Part shown: positions 54,700 through 63,205 of the stretch, piece after piece | Layout of the letters: the number at the start of each line of letters is the position of its first letter | Position numbering within the stretch: the first letter of the stretch is position 1 | Assembly: GCF_017352195.1 (NCBI RefSeq) | Contig: NZ_CP071445.1 | Span: forward strand, 1-64,000 | Origin: Sedimentibacter sp. zth1 | GTDB taxonomy: Bacteria > Bacillota > Clostridia > Tissierellales > Sedimentibacteraceae | DNA length: 64,000 nt | Reading direction: 5' to 3' | Position numbers and translations under genes: made by a program | Notes under the pieces: model-generated | The model's input: the letters and a program-made list of their open reading frames with translations, nothing else | What the model was told of the DNA's origin: nothing | Databases searched by the model: none

Positions 54700-56088
54700 A
54701 TGAAAAAAATAATTATTGCAACATTTGTGTTAGTTATGGTTTTATGTGGTTGTTCAAACAGTAATGATGAAGAAAAAAAAGATACTTCAATAGTATGGAA
54801 TGACGAAAATTTTGAGAATATTATAAGATATTATCTAAACAATCAAAACAAAAATATATATCTAAAGGATTTAGATAATATTACCGAACTAAGAATACAG
54901 TATGATACTATACAAACTAATATAAAGGAGTGTAAACTACCTCGAAATTACAATGAACAGCACGATAGAATAACAAGTATTAAGGATATTGAAAATTTTA
55001 GAAACTTAAAAATATTAGAAATATCAAATCAAAGAATAAATAATATAGAAAAATGTAAAAATAGTGCAAATATATCGGAGTTAAATCTTTTTAGTAATGA
55101 TATAAACAGTTTAAACAACATTGAATATTTTGACAATTTACTAAAACTAGATTTATCTTGTAACTATTTAGATAACATTGAACATTTAAAAAGCTTAAAA
55201 AATTTGAAGTATTTAAGCTTGAGTTGTATTGGTAAAAAAACTGACGGCGTGAAAGCTTGTGAATATTCTGTAATGGATTTTGCAACTATTAAAGAATTAC
55301 ATTCTTTAGAATCTTTAGGGATGGGTGCATTAAATATAAAAGACATAAATTTATTAAGTAGTTGTAAAAACTTAAAAAAATTAACGCTTAACGATTGCAA
55401 TGTTACAGATGACTTTATCAACGAAATCACAGATTTGAGAAATATTGAAGAACTAAGCATATTTGGAGTTGCAAATAGTTCAAATTCGTTTGGAATTGTT
55501 GATTTAAGTAATCTATCTCACTTAAAAAATCTTAAGAAATTGTGTATTGGAAAAAACCATGTTAATATTGGTAAGTTATCATCATTGGAGGAACTAACAA
55601 CATTCTACAAAGAATTTTTAAATGAGGATTTAAGTGGTTTAGTAAATTTAAGAACACTAGATGTTAGCTTCTCAGAAGATTTGGAAAGTATAGATTTTAT
55701 AAAAGAAGTTACAAACTTAGAAAAAATTCGTTTATATGGTACAAGTATAAAAAATATAAATAATATTACATCATTAAAAAAAATAAAAGAACTAGAGATA
55801 AAATCAGGTAATATTTGCAAAATTAATTTAAATAACCAATTGTTAAAATTAGATAGATTAACAATTTCAAGAAACTGTCTAGAAGATATAGATTTTATTT
55901 CTATGTGTCCAAATATTACTTACTTAGATTTATCTGGTAACAAAATCAGTAATATAGATAGTTCATTAAAATTAAAAAAATTAAATGAAGTTAATTTCAG
56001 TGATAACAATATAACTGATGCAAATATATTGGACAACATGAAAAATTTAAAAATTATAGATATATCTGATAATCCAATTAAAAATTAA
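54700..56088 (+). CDS. leucine-rich-repeat lipoprotein (cassette 29)
   Basis: A 462-residue protein with lipobox VLCGC after a short signal peptide. IVWNDENFENIIRYYLNNQN at the mature start matches the LRR lipoprotein at 11769. About 15 leucine-rich repeats follow (ITYLDLSGNKISNIDSSLKL, KLNEVNFSDNNITDANILDN), ending DISDNPIKN. Surface protein-binding role inferred. It is the largest cassette gene, behind a 209-bp leader. Confidence 0.82.
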   Translation: MKKIIIATFVLVMVLCGCSNSNDEEKKDTSIVWNDENFENIIRYYLNNQNKNIYLKDLDNITELRIQYDTIQTNIKECKLPRNYNEQHDRITSIKDIENFRNLKILEISNQRINNIEKCKNSANISELNLFSNDINSLNNIEYFDNLLKLDLSCNYLDNIEHLKSLKNLKYLSLSCIGKKTDGVKACEYSVMDFATIKELHSLESLGMGALNIKDINLLSSCKNLKKLTLNDCNVTDDFINEITDLRNIEELSIFGVANSSNSFGIVDLSNLSHLKNLKKLCIGKNHVNIGKLSSLEELTTFYKEFLNEDLSGLVNLRTLDVSFSEDLESIDFIKEVTNLEKIRLYGTSIKNINNITSLKKIKELEIKSGNICKINLNNQLLKLDRLTISRNCLEDIDFISMCPNITYLDLSGNKISNIDSSLKLKKLNEVNFSDNNITDANILDNMKNLKIIDISDNPIKN

Positions 56089-56294
56089 GAGGTAGTCTTA
56101 TATAACACTATATCTTTACATAGTGTACTAGAAAAATATTTAAATTCTGTTTTGTTTTAATATACATATTGTAATATTGAAATGTATGAGTATTTAGTAT
56201 TTGACATAGAATTAGGAAATGTATCTACATGTATTAAAATTTAATTATATATAATGCATATGTTTAAATATTATGGTCGTTTTGTAATCACGAC

Positions 56295-56466
56295 ACCTAA
56301 CAACATGTTCCCGCAAGGGTGCCTAGTAGGAACGGTCAGAGTAAGAGAGTCAGCACCACATTCCTCAACCTAAGCGCGTCGCGACAGTCGTTGCATTAGC
56401 CCTTAGCAGGGCATGAGCAACTCCTTCTGGAGGTTGAGAAACGTCGGGAACATAGGGGCGTTAGAA
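56295..56466 (+). other. attC site 29 (last of the array)
   Basis: ACCTAAC...GTTAGAA; arms GTTCCCG/CGGGAAC (paired change); type C. Confidence 0.85.
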
Positions 56467-56499
56467 GAAATAGTTATTATGAAAGAGAGATTTAGAGTA

Positions 56500-56760
56500 A
56501 TGAGTAAAAAGAAAACTGTTGGAAAATGTGCTTTATGCAAAAAAAAGAATATAGAATTAAGAAATAGTCATATCGTGCCACGACTTGTATATCAACGTAT
56601 TAAATCTCATCCAAATACACGATTTAGAAATATTTTTAGTATAAAAGATATTTATCAAGATGGCGAGAAGAAACCAATGTTATGTGCAGAATGTGAAAAA
56701 TTCTTTAATAATTATGAGACTACTTATATTTTGTATTTTCAATTGTTTACAATGAATTAA
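56500..56760 (+). pseudogene. truncated zinc-cluster/HNH-like protein (cassette 30)
   Basis: 86 residues from the ATG at 56500 (a Met at 56479 is possible). GKCALCKKKNIELRNSHIVP looks like the CxxC...H start of an HNH-type nuclease, and MLCAECEKFFNNYETT gives the second CxxC. Homologous proteins of this style continue much further after NNYET; here the frame runs into opposite-strand sequence and stops. The 3' part and the attC are lost, so the array is cut off here. Confidence 0.65.
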
Positions 56761-56920
56761 TATCATTTATATCTAAATTAATTTTATTACTACTTATATG
56801 TCCCATGTAATATTTTTTCATATTTCCACTCATTAAATCATAAAGTATTTCATGTGGATCATCTACAACATAATTTCTATCTTGTATAGCTTTGCAATGC
56901 TCACAAACATTACAAACATA
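56747..56920 (-). pseudogene. 3' part of the membrane/zinc-cluster gene split by IS21
   Basis: On the minus strand it reads YVCNVCEHCKAIQDRNYVVD followed by DPHEILYDLMSGNMKKYYMG and ends INLDINDINSL at a stop at 56747. It continues the frame of 59350-60224 exactly if the IS21 element and one copy of the 8-bp duplication are removed. Confidence 0.85.
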
Positions 56921-57058
56921 TGTTTATGGCATAATAAAAGTACACAGTATAGCCGCCTAAAAATGCATAGTATAAAATGTTAAAAAAAGACACTTGCTAA
57001 CAACCAAACAATCCGTTATCGTTATGTTTGATAAGAACTAACGAAGGAGAACGAAAGG

Positions 57059-58561
57059 ATGTTAAAAGTGCCTCAACAAGATTATATCAAATATTTAAGA
57101 GAATTTGAAGACCTAAATATTAACCAAATTAAAGAAAAGCTAAATATTAATTGGAGAACAGCAAAAAAATATGCTGATAAAGATAATTGGAATGAGCCAA
57201 TAAAAAAGAGAACAAAAAAATCACCAGTAATGGAACCATACAAAGAAATAGTTGATACATGGTTAAATGAAGATAAATTAGTACCTAAAAAGCAAAGGCA
57301 TACAGCGAAAGCAATATATAATAGATTATGTAATGAACATGGATTTAAAGGTGGATATAGAACAGTATGTGCCTATGTAGAAAAAACTAAAGCATTAATG
57401 AAAATTGAAAGTTCACCGTCATATGAAAGGCTTGAACATGAACCAGGAGAAGCACAGGTTGATTTTTACACAATGCAAGTTAGTAAGGAAGCAAATTTTG
57501 TCGATGTAAAAGTATTGGTATTAAGCTATCCATATAGCAATAATGCTTTTGTACAACCAGTTCCATCAGAAAACCAAGAGTGTTTTTTAGAAGGATTAAA
57601 AAAGCTATTTAAGAAATCAGGTGGTGTGCCTCAGTCAATATGGTTTGATAATTTATCAGCAGCAGTAGTAAAAATACAAAAAGGTGATGAAAGAATATTA
57701 ACCGATAGCTTTTTAAGATTTAAAAGTCATTATGGCTTTAAATCAATATTTTGCAATGCAGCAGCTGGAAATGAAAAAGGAAATGTAGAGAATAAATGTG
57801 GATATGTAAGACGAAATTTTTGTGTTCCAATACCAATATTTAAAAGCTTTGAAACATTGGAAAATGAACTTGATAAGAGAACTAAAAAAGATATGCAACG
57901 TGTACATTACGCAAAAGATCAAAAGATACATGAATTATGGGAAGAAGATAAAAAGAATTTAAAAAAGTTACCAGATACAGAATATGAAATATATAGATTA
58001 GAAAGTAAAACTGTTAATAAATACGGTGAAATCAAGGTAGATAATACAGATATAAAGATATTTGGAGTCAATATAGGTACAAGCCTTCCTGTAAAGGTTA
58101 CATGGGACAAAATAGATATATTAGACACAAAATATAACATGATTACATCAATACCAAGACCATATACAGATAAAATCCATGAGGTTCCATGGATAGAAGT
58201 ATTTAAAGGATATAGTAAAAAGCCAAGAAGTGTAATACATTCACAATTTACAAAGATGTTACCAAAAGAACTAAAAGAATATATAAGCATAGAAAATTTA
58301 GATGTTCGAAAAGAAAGAATATCAGCCTGTATTAATTGGTTAAATGTATACAATATCAAGGACATATCAGTATGTATAGGACAATATAATCATAACAATA
58401 GTATTTCAACGATAACCGCTGCTTTATACGATAATTCTGAACATAGTGGAATTTACAAAAGTGATATAAATGAAAATTACACTCCAAAGGATATAAAAGA
58501 ATCATCAATAAATTTATGCAAATATAATAAATTATCACATGGAGGTGTAAGTGTTGAATAA
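57059..58561 (+). CDS. istA: IS21-family transposase IstA
   Basis: A 500-residue protein. N-terminal helix-turn-helix (LNINQIKEKLNINWRTAKKY) and a DDE core: EPGEAQVDFYTMQVS (first Asp), SIWFDNLSAAVVK (second Asp), and AAGNEKGNVENKCGYVRR (Glu). It cuts and joins the element's ends together with IstB. Confidence 0.93.
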   Translation: MLKVPQQDYIKYLREFEDLNINQIKEKLNINWRTAKKYADKDNWNEPIKKRTKKSPVMEPYKEIVDTWLNEDKLVPKKQRHTAKAIYNRLCNEHGFKGGYRTVCAYVEKTKALMKIESSPSYERLEHEPGEAQVDFYTMQVSKEANFVDVKVLVLSYPYSNNAFVQPVPSENQECFLEGLKKLFKKSGGVPQSIWFDNLSAAVVKIQKGDERILTDSFLRFKSHYGFKSIFCNAAAGNEKGNVENKCGYVRRNFCVPIPIFKSFETLENELDKRTKKDMQRVHYAKDQKIHELWEEDKKNLKKLPDTEYEIYRLESKTVNKYGEIKVDNTDIKIFGVNIGTSLPVKVTWDKIDILDTKYNMITSIPRPYTDKIHEVPWIEVFKGYSKKPRSVIHSQFTKMLPKELKEYISIENLDVRKERISACINWLNVYNIKDISVCIGQYNHNNSISTITAALYDNSEHSGIYKSDINENYTPKDIKESSINLCKYNKLSHGGVSVE

Positions 58562-59276
58562 TGAAGCAATAAAGGATATATGTAAACAGTTAAAAATAGC
58601 ATATATAGATGATTTAATTGAAACTAGTACAACTAAGCAAAAAGAATATATTTATGAGGTTTTAAATGCTGAAATAGAAGGCAGAAAAAGAGCTAAACTT
58701 AGCAAATTATTAAAAACATCAAATATTCCTCAAATTAAAACATTTGAAGGATATAAATTTGACGAAATAATCTTTCCATCAACATGTAACAAAGAAAGAT
58801 TAATATCATTAGAATGGATAAAAAATAAGGAAAACATAGTTTTAATGGGTAACGTAGGAACTGGTAAAACACATATGGCTACGGCCTTATCAATAGAGGC
58901 TTGCAGGAAAGGACTAAATGTACAATTTTTTAGGGTTTCTGAACTCGTTGAAACTTTAGTATATAAATATAATCAGGGTAACATACGTCAATTTAGAAAC
59001 AGATTGAAGAAAAATGAATTGTTAATTTTAGATGAAGTTGGGTATGTACCATTTGATAAAATAGGATCAGAATTATTGTTTAATGTAATATCAGAATGTT
59101 ATGAAAAGCAAAGTATAATTGTAACTACAAACCTTGAGTTTGGTCAATGGTCATCGGTTTTTGGAGATACAAAACTTACTGCTGCCTTGATTGATAGACT
59201 TGTGCATCATGCGAGCATTGTTTCTTTCCCAGGTGAAAGCAACAGGCTTGCACAAGCACTAACTAATCAAAAATAA
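58551..59276 (+). CDS. istB: IS21-family helper ATPase IstB
   Basis: A 241-residue AAA+ protein, GTG start behind GGAGG, overlapping istA by 11 bp. Walker A NIVLMGNVGTGKTHMATAL near 100, Walker B LLILDEVGYVPFD near 160, sensor IIVTTNLEFGQWSSVFGD near 195. IstB remodels target DNA for IstA. Confidence 0.93.
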   Translation: MLNNEAIKDICKQLKIAYIDDLIETSTTKQKEYIYEVLNAEIEGRKRAKLSKLLKTSNIPQIKTFEGYKFDEIIFPSTCNKERLISLEWIKNKENIVLMGNVGTGKTHMATALSIEACRKGLNVQFFRVSELVETLVYKYNQGNIRQFRNRLKKNELLILDEVGYVPFDKIGSELLFNVISECYEKQSIIVTTNLEFGQWSSVFGDTKLTAALIDRLVHHASIVSFPGESNRLAQALTNQK

Positions 59277-59349
59277 TATATAAATTTGTAGCAAGTGCAC
59301 TATGCAAAAAAAAGAAGCTACATTGTGTATTTTTTACTTGCAAAACACA

Positions 59350-60224
59350 CAAACATATTCACAATCAGATGATTTACTGTATTTTAATTCTATATTTTTA
59401 TAGGTTTTTGCTAAATAATTATCTACACTTGGTAAGTATCCTATACCAATAAAACTTGTATTTAAATCAATAGATTCAGAAGCTTGTTCTATGTCATAAT
59501 CTATAAAGTAAGACATGACAGTTGTTTTTTTATGACATTTCCAGCACTCTCTTTCCCAGGAGTAAAGATTAATACCATTGTTTTTAATAAAATTATATAT
59601 TATTGTACTACTAGATATATTATGTGTATCAATTTTATGTTTTTGAACAAATTCAGCTACAATTCCATGTTCAGAGGTTGTTTTATTATTTTCATTTGAA
59701 TTATTTATATTGTTTGAAATATTGTTTTTCTTTGATACTTTAGTTTTATGATTATATTTAAATAGTTTAAAAATATATTTCATTATAATATTTAATATAA
59801 TAGTAATCAGTAATGCTAATATAAAAGTATATAAAAATCTCCATTTTCCCATGATATATTGACATACTATAGTTTTAATATAAGAAGAATTAGGAATCGT
59901 GTTAAAAATATAATTTGAGAGAATAAAACATCTAAATAACATACTTAAATCTAAAATTATTATTAAAAACTTCCTAATATGATTACTGTTGCTAAACTTT
60001 AATAAAATTCTATCTTTAAATATTCTTCTAAGGGTAGCAATTAAAACTATAAATAGGGTAGATAATAAAATACCAGGAACAGTAATAACAGATGTTTTTA
60101 AATCCATTAACATATGATTTAAAAATTCAATTGGAATTTCGATAAAGATACGTTTTAAGAAAAATAAAATCATAAGTATAATAAAAAAAGGTATAAATTT
60201 AATAAGAAAATTAAAAAAGTCCAT
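59350..60224 (-). pseudogene. membrane protein with C-terminal zinc clusters, 5' part, split by IS21
   Basis: From the ATG at 60224 (AGGTGATTG upstream) the frame holds about four membrane segments over residues 5-165 (FIIILMILFFLKRIF, VPGILLSTLFIVLIATL, LFRCFILSNYIF, FLYTFILALLITIILNIIM). After an Asn-rich linker comes a soluble domain with ECWKCHKKTTVMSYFIDYD and, at the break, DCEYVC. Rejoined with 56747-56920 it gives about 350 residues ending with CEYVCNVCEHC, so four or more Cys pairs could bind zinc. Family not recognised. Confidence 0.75.
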
Positions 60225-60326
60225 ACAATCACCTCATAAAGAAATTTTAGATATTATTTTATATTTCTAAATTTTGAATAATTAATTACTTTCTAGTCTT
60301 TTTCTCCATCCTAACCTTATCCAACA

Positions 60327-60455
60327 TCACGATGTTTTTACATTCTGAAAATTTTTTTCAGTTTTTAGTATTCTTAGATATTTTGTTAATTTTTTTATAT
60401 TTTTTTCAATTAAATTATCAATACCATTATGTAGTAAGTGGTCATTTTTCTTCAT
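60327..60455 (-). CDS. possible 42-residue protein
   Basis: The ATG at 60455 follows AAGGGGC. It is Lys/Asn-rich (MKKNDHLLHNGIDNLIEKNI). This is the only candidate in 60225-60694. It could be a decayed gene start. Confidence 0.3.
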   Translation of the reverse strand: MKKNDHLLHNGIDNLIEKNIKKLTKYLRILKTEKNFQNVKTS

Positions 60456-60489
60456 ATATGCCCCTTATTGTGAAAAATATGACATTAAT

Positions 60490-60529
60490 AAGCGAAAAAT
60501 AAACCTACAGCTTTTGTTAGATGTAGGTT
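60490..60529 (-). terminator. terminator of the XRE-like gene
   Basis: AACCTACA and TGTAGGTT form an 8-bp stem; on the minus strand TTTATTTTT follows. Confidence 0.6.
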
Positions 60530-60694
60530 GAAAATACATTATGTTAAAGTATAAGCTATCAAATATATGTTTGAAACTTTATTTTGCTATTATTTTATTT
60601 TAATTTATGTTTTAAATCTTCTCATTTCAGAAATATTAATATCTTTAAAATCTTTTCGTCAACTAAATATAATTATTAGTTAAAATTAACTAAA

Positions 60695-60985
60695 TTATTT
60701 AGCTTCTTTATCTATGTCTTTGTTATTTTCTTCTTTTTGTTGAAGTAATAATAAATTCATGTATTTAATAAAACTATCCTGACTTTTATCTGATAAGGTT
60801 TCAAATTCTTCTATTATTTCATCAGTATCGTACTCAACTGGTTGGTTATTTACTTCAGGATTATCTGTTCTGCCAAGTAAATAGTCTACAGAGCAATCGA
60901 GGTAATCGGCTATGCCTTTTAATGTTTCACCGTTTGGTATTGAACCATTATGTAATGCTATTATAAAATTACAAAAATTTTTCAA
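60695..60985 (-). pseudogene. XRE-family regulator lacking its N-terminus
   Basis: Reads IALHNGSIPNGETLKGIADY followed by LDCSVDYLLGRTDNPE, the second half of an XRE domain plus the usual linker, and an acidic C-terminal helix (DEIIEEFETLSDKSQDSFIK). The first three helices are missing; the frame upstream ends in a stop at a 30-bp inverted repeat. A TTG at 60985 is the only start in reach, so the gene is probably truncated. Confidence 0.65.
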
Positions 60986-60992
60986 CCAATCT

Positions 60993-61022
60993 ATCGACTG
61001 CCTGCTCGAACAGGTAGTCGAT
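60993..61022. repeat. 30-bp inverted repeat at the break of the XRE gene
   Basis: ATCGACTGCCTG, loop CTCGAA, CAGGTAGTCGAT: a 12-bp stem with one mismatch. It lies where the XRE frame is lost, as if inserted or left by a mobile event. Confidence 0.5.
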
Positions 61023-61160
61023 AAATCTTAAAAAATAAATAATAAACTATTGACTAAATTATAGCAGAAAAGTTCAAAAATTAAAAGCAGTTATTTATTA
61101 ACACCTATATATTTTGGAATAGTTATAAACAAAAATACAAAAACAAACAAAATACTACAT

Positions 61161-61177
61161 ATGTTCCATTGGAACAT
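61161..61177. promoter_or_regulatory. perfect palindrome, possible operator
   Basis: ATGTTCC ATT GGAACAT in the gap between the XRE gene and the recombinase unit. Likely binding site of a dimeric regulator (inference). Confidence 0.5.
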
Positions 61178-61330
61178 AACGATACTAAAGTATTGCTGTT
61201 ATGAAGCTTGTCAGGCTTAAATATAATTAACTATATCTTTATATTCTTATTATAAAATAAAAATATAAACGTATAGTTAAATTATAAAATAATTGAGTTT
61301 AATTAGCATATAATTAAGTGAGGTGATTAA

Positions 61331-61471
61331 ATGTCAAGTTTAAACGCTCAAAAGGAATTTGATAAAAAGATAGAAAAAAATACATATAAGGTAGTTAGCA
61401 GTTTTAGTGAAGGAAAAACAGTTGTAGAAATAATAAAGGAACTTCTATCAAGCAAAGTTAAAAATTTATAG
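61331..61471 (+). CDS. TnpW-like small protein
   Basis: A 46-residue protein, GTGAGGTG before the ATG. KNTYKVVSSFSEGKTVVEII then KELLSS resembles TnpW-type proteins that often precede or accompany TnpX-family recombinases (recall). Role unknown. Confidence 0.5.
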   Translation: MSSLNAQKEFDKKIEKNTYKVVSSFSEGKTVVEIIKELLSSKVKNL

Positions 61472-61504
61472 TTGCTTGATGTATAGATAAAATTTTGATA
61501 GAAT

Positions 61505-61530
61505 AACCCATAGAAATATGGGTTGTTTTT
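61505..61530 (+). terminator. terminator or attenuator before the recombinase gene
   Basis: AACCCATA, loop GAAA, TATGGGTT, then GTTTTTA. It lies between the TnpW-like gene and the recombinase gene. Confidence 0.7.
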
Positions 61531-61564
61531 ATAGAGTTTCAAGTATTAAAAAGGAGGAGTGTGC

Positions 61565-63205
61565 TTGGAATTAAGTAAAACAATTTATAGTACAGCACTT
61601 TACATGAGACTTTCACGAGAAGATGATGATATAAAAGAAAGTTCAAGTATATCCACTCAGAAAAAAATGCTTGAGGCATATGCAAATGAAAATAATTTGA
61701 TTATATATGATGAATATATTGATGATGGATTTTCAGGAACAAATTTTGAAAGACCAGCCTTTAAAAGAATGATACAGGATATTGAAAATAAAAAGGTAAA
61801 TTTGATTATAACTAAAGATTTATCACGTCTTGGAAGAGACTATATAACAACTGGTCAGTATACAGAGATTTACTTTCCTGAGCATAGCGTCAGATATATA
61901 GCAATCAATGATGCATATGATTCAGATAATGAATATAACGATATAGCACCATTTAAAAATGTTATAAATGAAATGTATGCCAGAGATACATCAAAGAAAA
62001 TAAAGACAGCATTTAAGGCTCGTATGAAAGATGGTAAATATATAGCTAATTTTGCTCCTTATGGCTATACTAAGGCAGAAGATAATAAAAACAGACTTGT
62101 TCCTGATCCAATAGCCTCAGTTGTTGTTAAAGATATCTTTGCCATGGCTAAAAAAGGACTAAGACCTATAGATATAGTTAGAGAACTTGAAAGCAACAAT
62201 ATTATGTCTCCTGCAGTTTATAAATGTACAATAAATTCTAAATTGAATGTAGATACATACACAAAGCATAAGCAATGGACATCAGCAACGATAACCAAAA
62301 TCCTTAAAAATATTGTATATTTAGGACATACAGCTCAGGGTAAATCAAGCAAAATAAATTTTAAGAGCAAAGTTACAGTTCAAACTCCAAAGGCTGAATG
62401 GATTATAGTTGAAAATACACATGAACCTTTAGTTGACCAAGATACTTTTGATAAAGTCGCACAGTACAGAGTTACAAGGACAAATAAAAGGACAAGGAAC
62501 TTTAAAAACATATTCTCAGGTATAGCAAGATGCGCTGATTGTGGAAGAGCAATGTCATCCACTGGTACAAGAAAAAAAGGTGCAGTGGCTAATTTAGTTT
62601 GCGGTGGATATAAATTATATGGTACTAAAGCATGTACAAATCATTTTATTGATTATGATACTTTGTACAATATTGTTTTAAGTGAATTAAAAAAACAAAT
62701 AAATTTGTCTTCAAGTGAAAAAAATGATATAGTAAAAATAATATCTAAAGAATTTGAAGTTAATTCATCTGATAATAATGAAACTGTTAATTCTCAGAGA
62801 CATCTGCAAAAACTTAATAATCGAATGACTGAACTTGACCATATAATTAAACGAATATATGAAGATAACATTATCGGCAAAATTAGTGATGAAAGATTTT
62901 CAAAACTGCTTAAAGATTATGAGAACGAGCAAAAGAGTATTAAATCAATGATAGACAGATTTAATGTTTCTAATGAGAGAGTTAAGGAAGAAAGAAAAGC
63001 TTATATTAACTTTTTTAAGCTTGTTGAAGAAGTTGCTAATGTTGACAAACTAACTCCTGATTTGCTATATAAGTTAATTGAAAAAATTGAAATCGGACAG
63101 GGAGTATATGTGAAAACAGAGCAGGGCAAGATTAAGCAGCAAACCGTAATAATTTATTATAGATTCATTGGAAACATAGAAGAAAATAGGTATAGCATAT
63201 ATTAA
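61565..63205 (+). CDS. large serine recombinase (TnpX-type)
   Basis: A 546-residue protein. The TTG at 61565 is seven bases after GGAGG; a GTG at 61559 is too close. The resolvase domain has the catalytic Ser in YMRLSREDDD, then SISTQKKMLEAYA, DDGFSGTNFERPAFKRMI and LIITKDLSRLGRDYI. A recombinase domain, a zinc ribbon (ARCADCGRAMSS...LVCGGYKLYGTKAC) and a long coiled coil follow. These enzymes excise and insert large elements at specific sites. Its stop codon is one base from the resumed feoB sequence, so this is the right end of the element. Confidence 0.93.
   Translation: MELSKTIYSTALYMRLSREDDDIKESSSISTQKKMLEAYANENNLIIYDEYIDDGFSGTNFERPAFKRMIQDIENKKVNLIITKDLSRLGRDYITTGQYTEIYFPEHSVRYIAINDAYDSDNEYNDIAPFKNVINEMYARDTSKKIKTAFKARMKDGKYIANFAPYGYTKAEDNKNRLVPDPIASVVVKDIFAMAKKGLRPIDIVRELESNNIMSPAVYKCTINSKLNVDTYTKHKQWTSATITKILKNIVYLGHTAQGKSSKINFKSKVTVQTPKAEWIIVENTHEPLVDQDTFDKVAQYRVTRTNKRTRNFKNIFSGIARCADCGRAMSSTGTRKKGAVANLVCGGYKLYGTKACTNHFIDYDTLYNIVLSELKKQINLSSSEKNDIVKIISKEFEVNSSDNNETVNSQRHLQKLNNRMTELDHIIKRIYEDNIIGKISDERFSKLLKDYENEQKSIKSMIDRFNVSNERVKEERKAYINFFKLVEEVANVDKLTPDLLYKLIEKIEIGQGVYVKTEQGKIKQQTVIIYYRFIGNIEENRYSIY

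Larger units (their letters stand above)
56921..59349 (+). mobile_element. IS21-family insertion sequence
   Basis: About 2.43 kb. Ends begin TGTTTATGGCA (left) and TGTGTTTTGCA (right, reverse strand). Over 32 positions 23 agree, including TACACA, typical long IS21 ends. An 8-bp target duplication CAAACATA lies at 56913-56920 and 59350-59357. It holds istA and istB. Confidence 0.9.

Noticed and set aside
16237-56466. CRISPR array
   Set aside because: Repeats are 145-205 bp, about 1 kb apart, differ in sequence and enclose genes. No short identical repeat with unique spacers and no cas gene.
61161-61177. LexA (SOS) box
   Set aside because: The Firmicute box is GAACnnnnGTTC; here the half-sites are inverted (GTTCC...GGAAC), so an XRE-type operator is more likely.
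61565-63205. The serine recombinase as the enzyme that moves the cassettes
   Set aside because: attC cutting at G^TT on a folded strand is the work of tyrosine integrases of the IntI type. A TnpX-type enzyme acts on double-stranded element ends.
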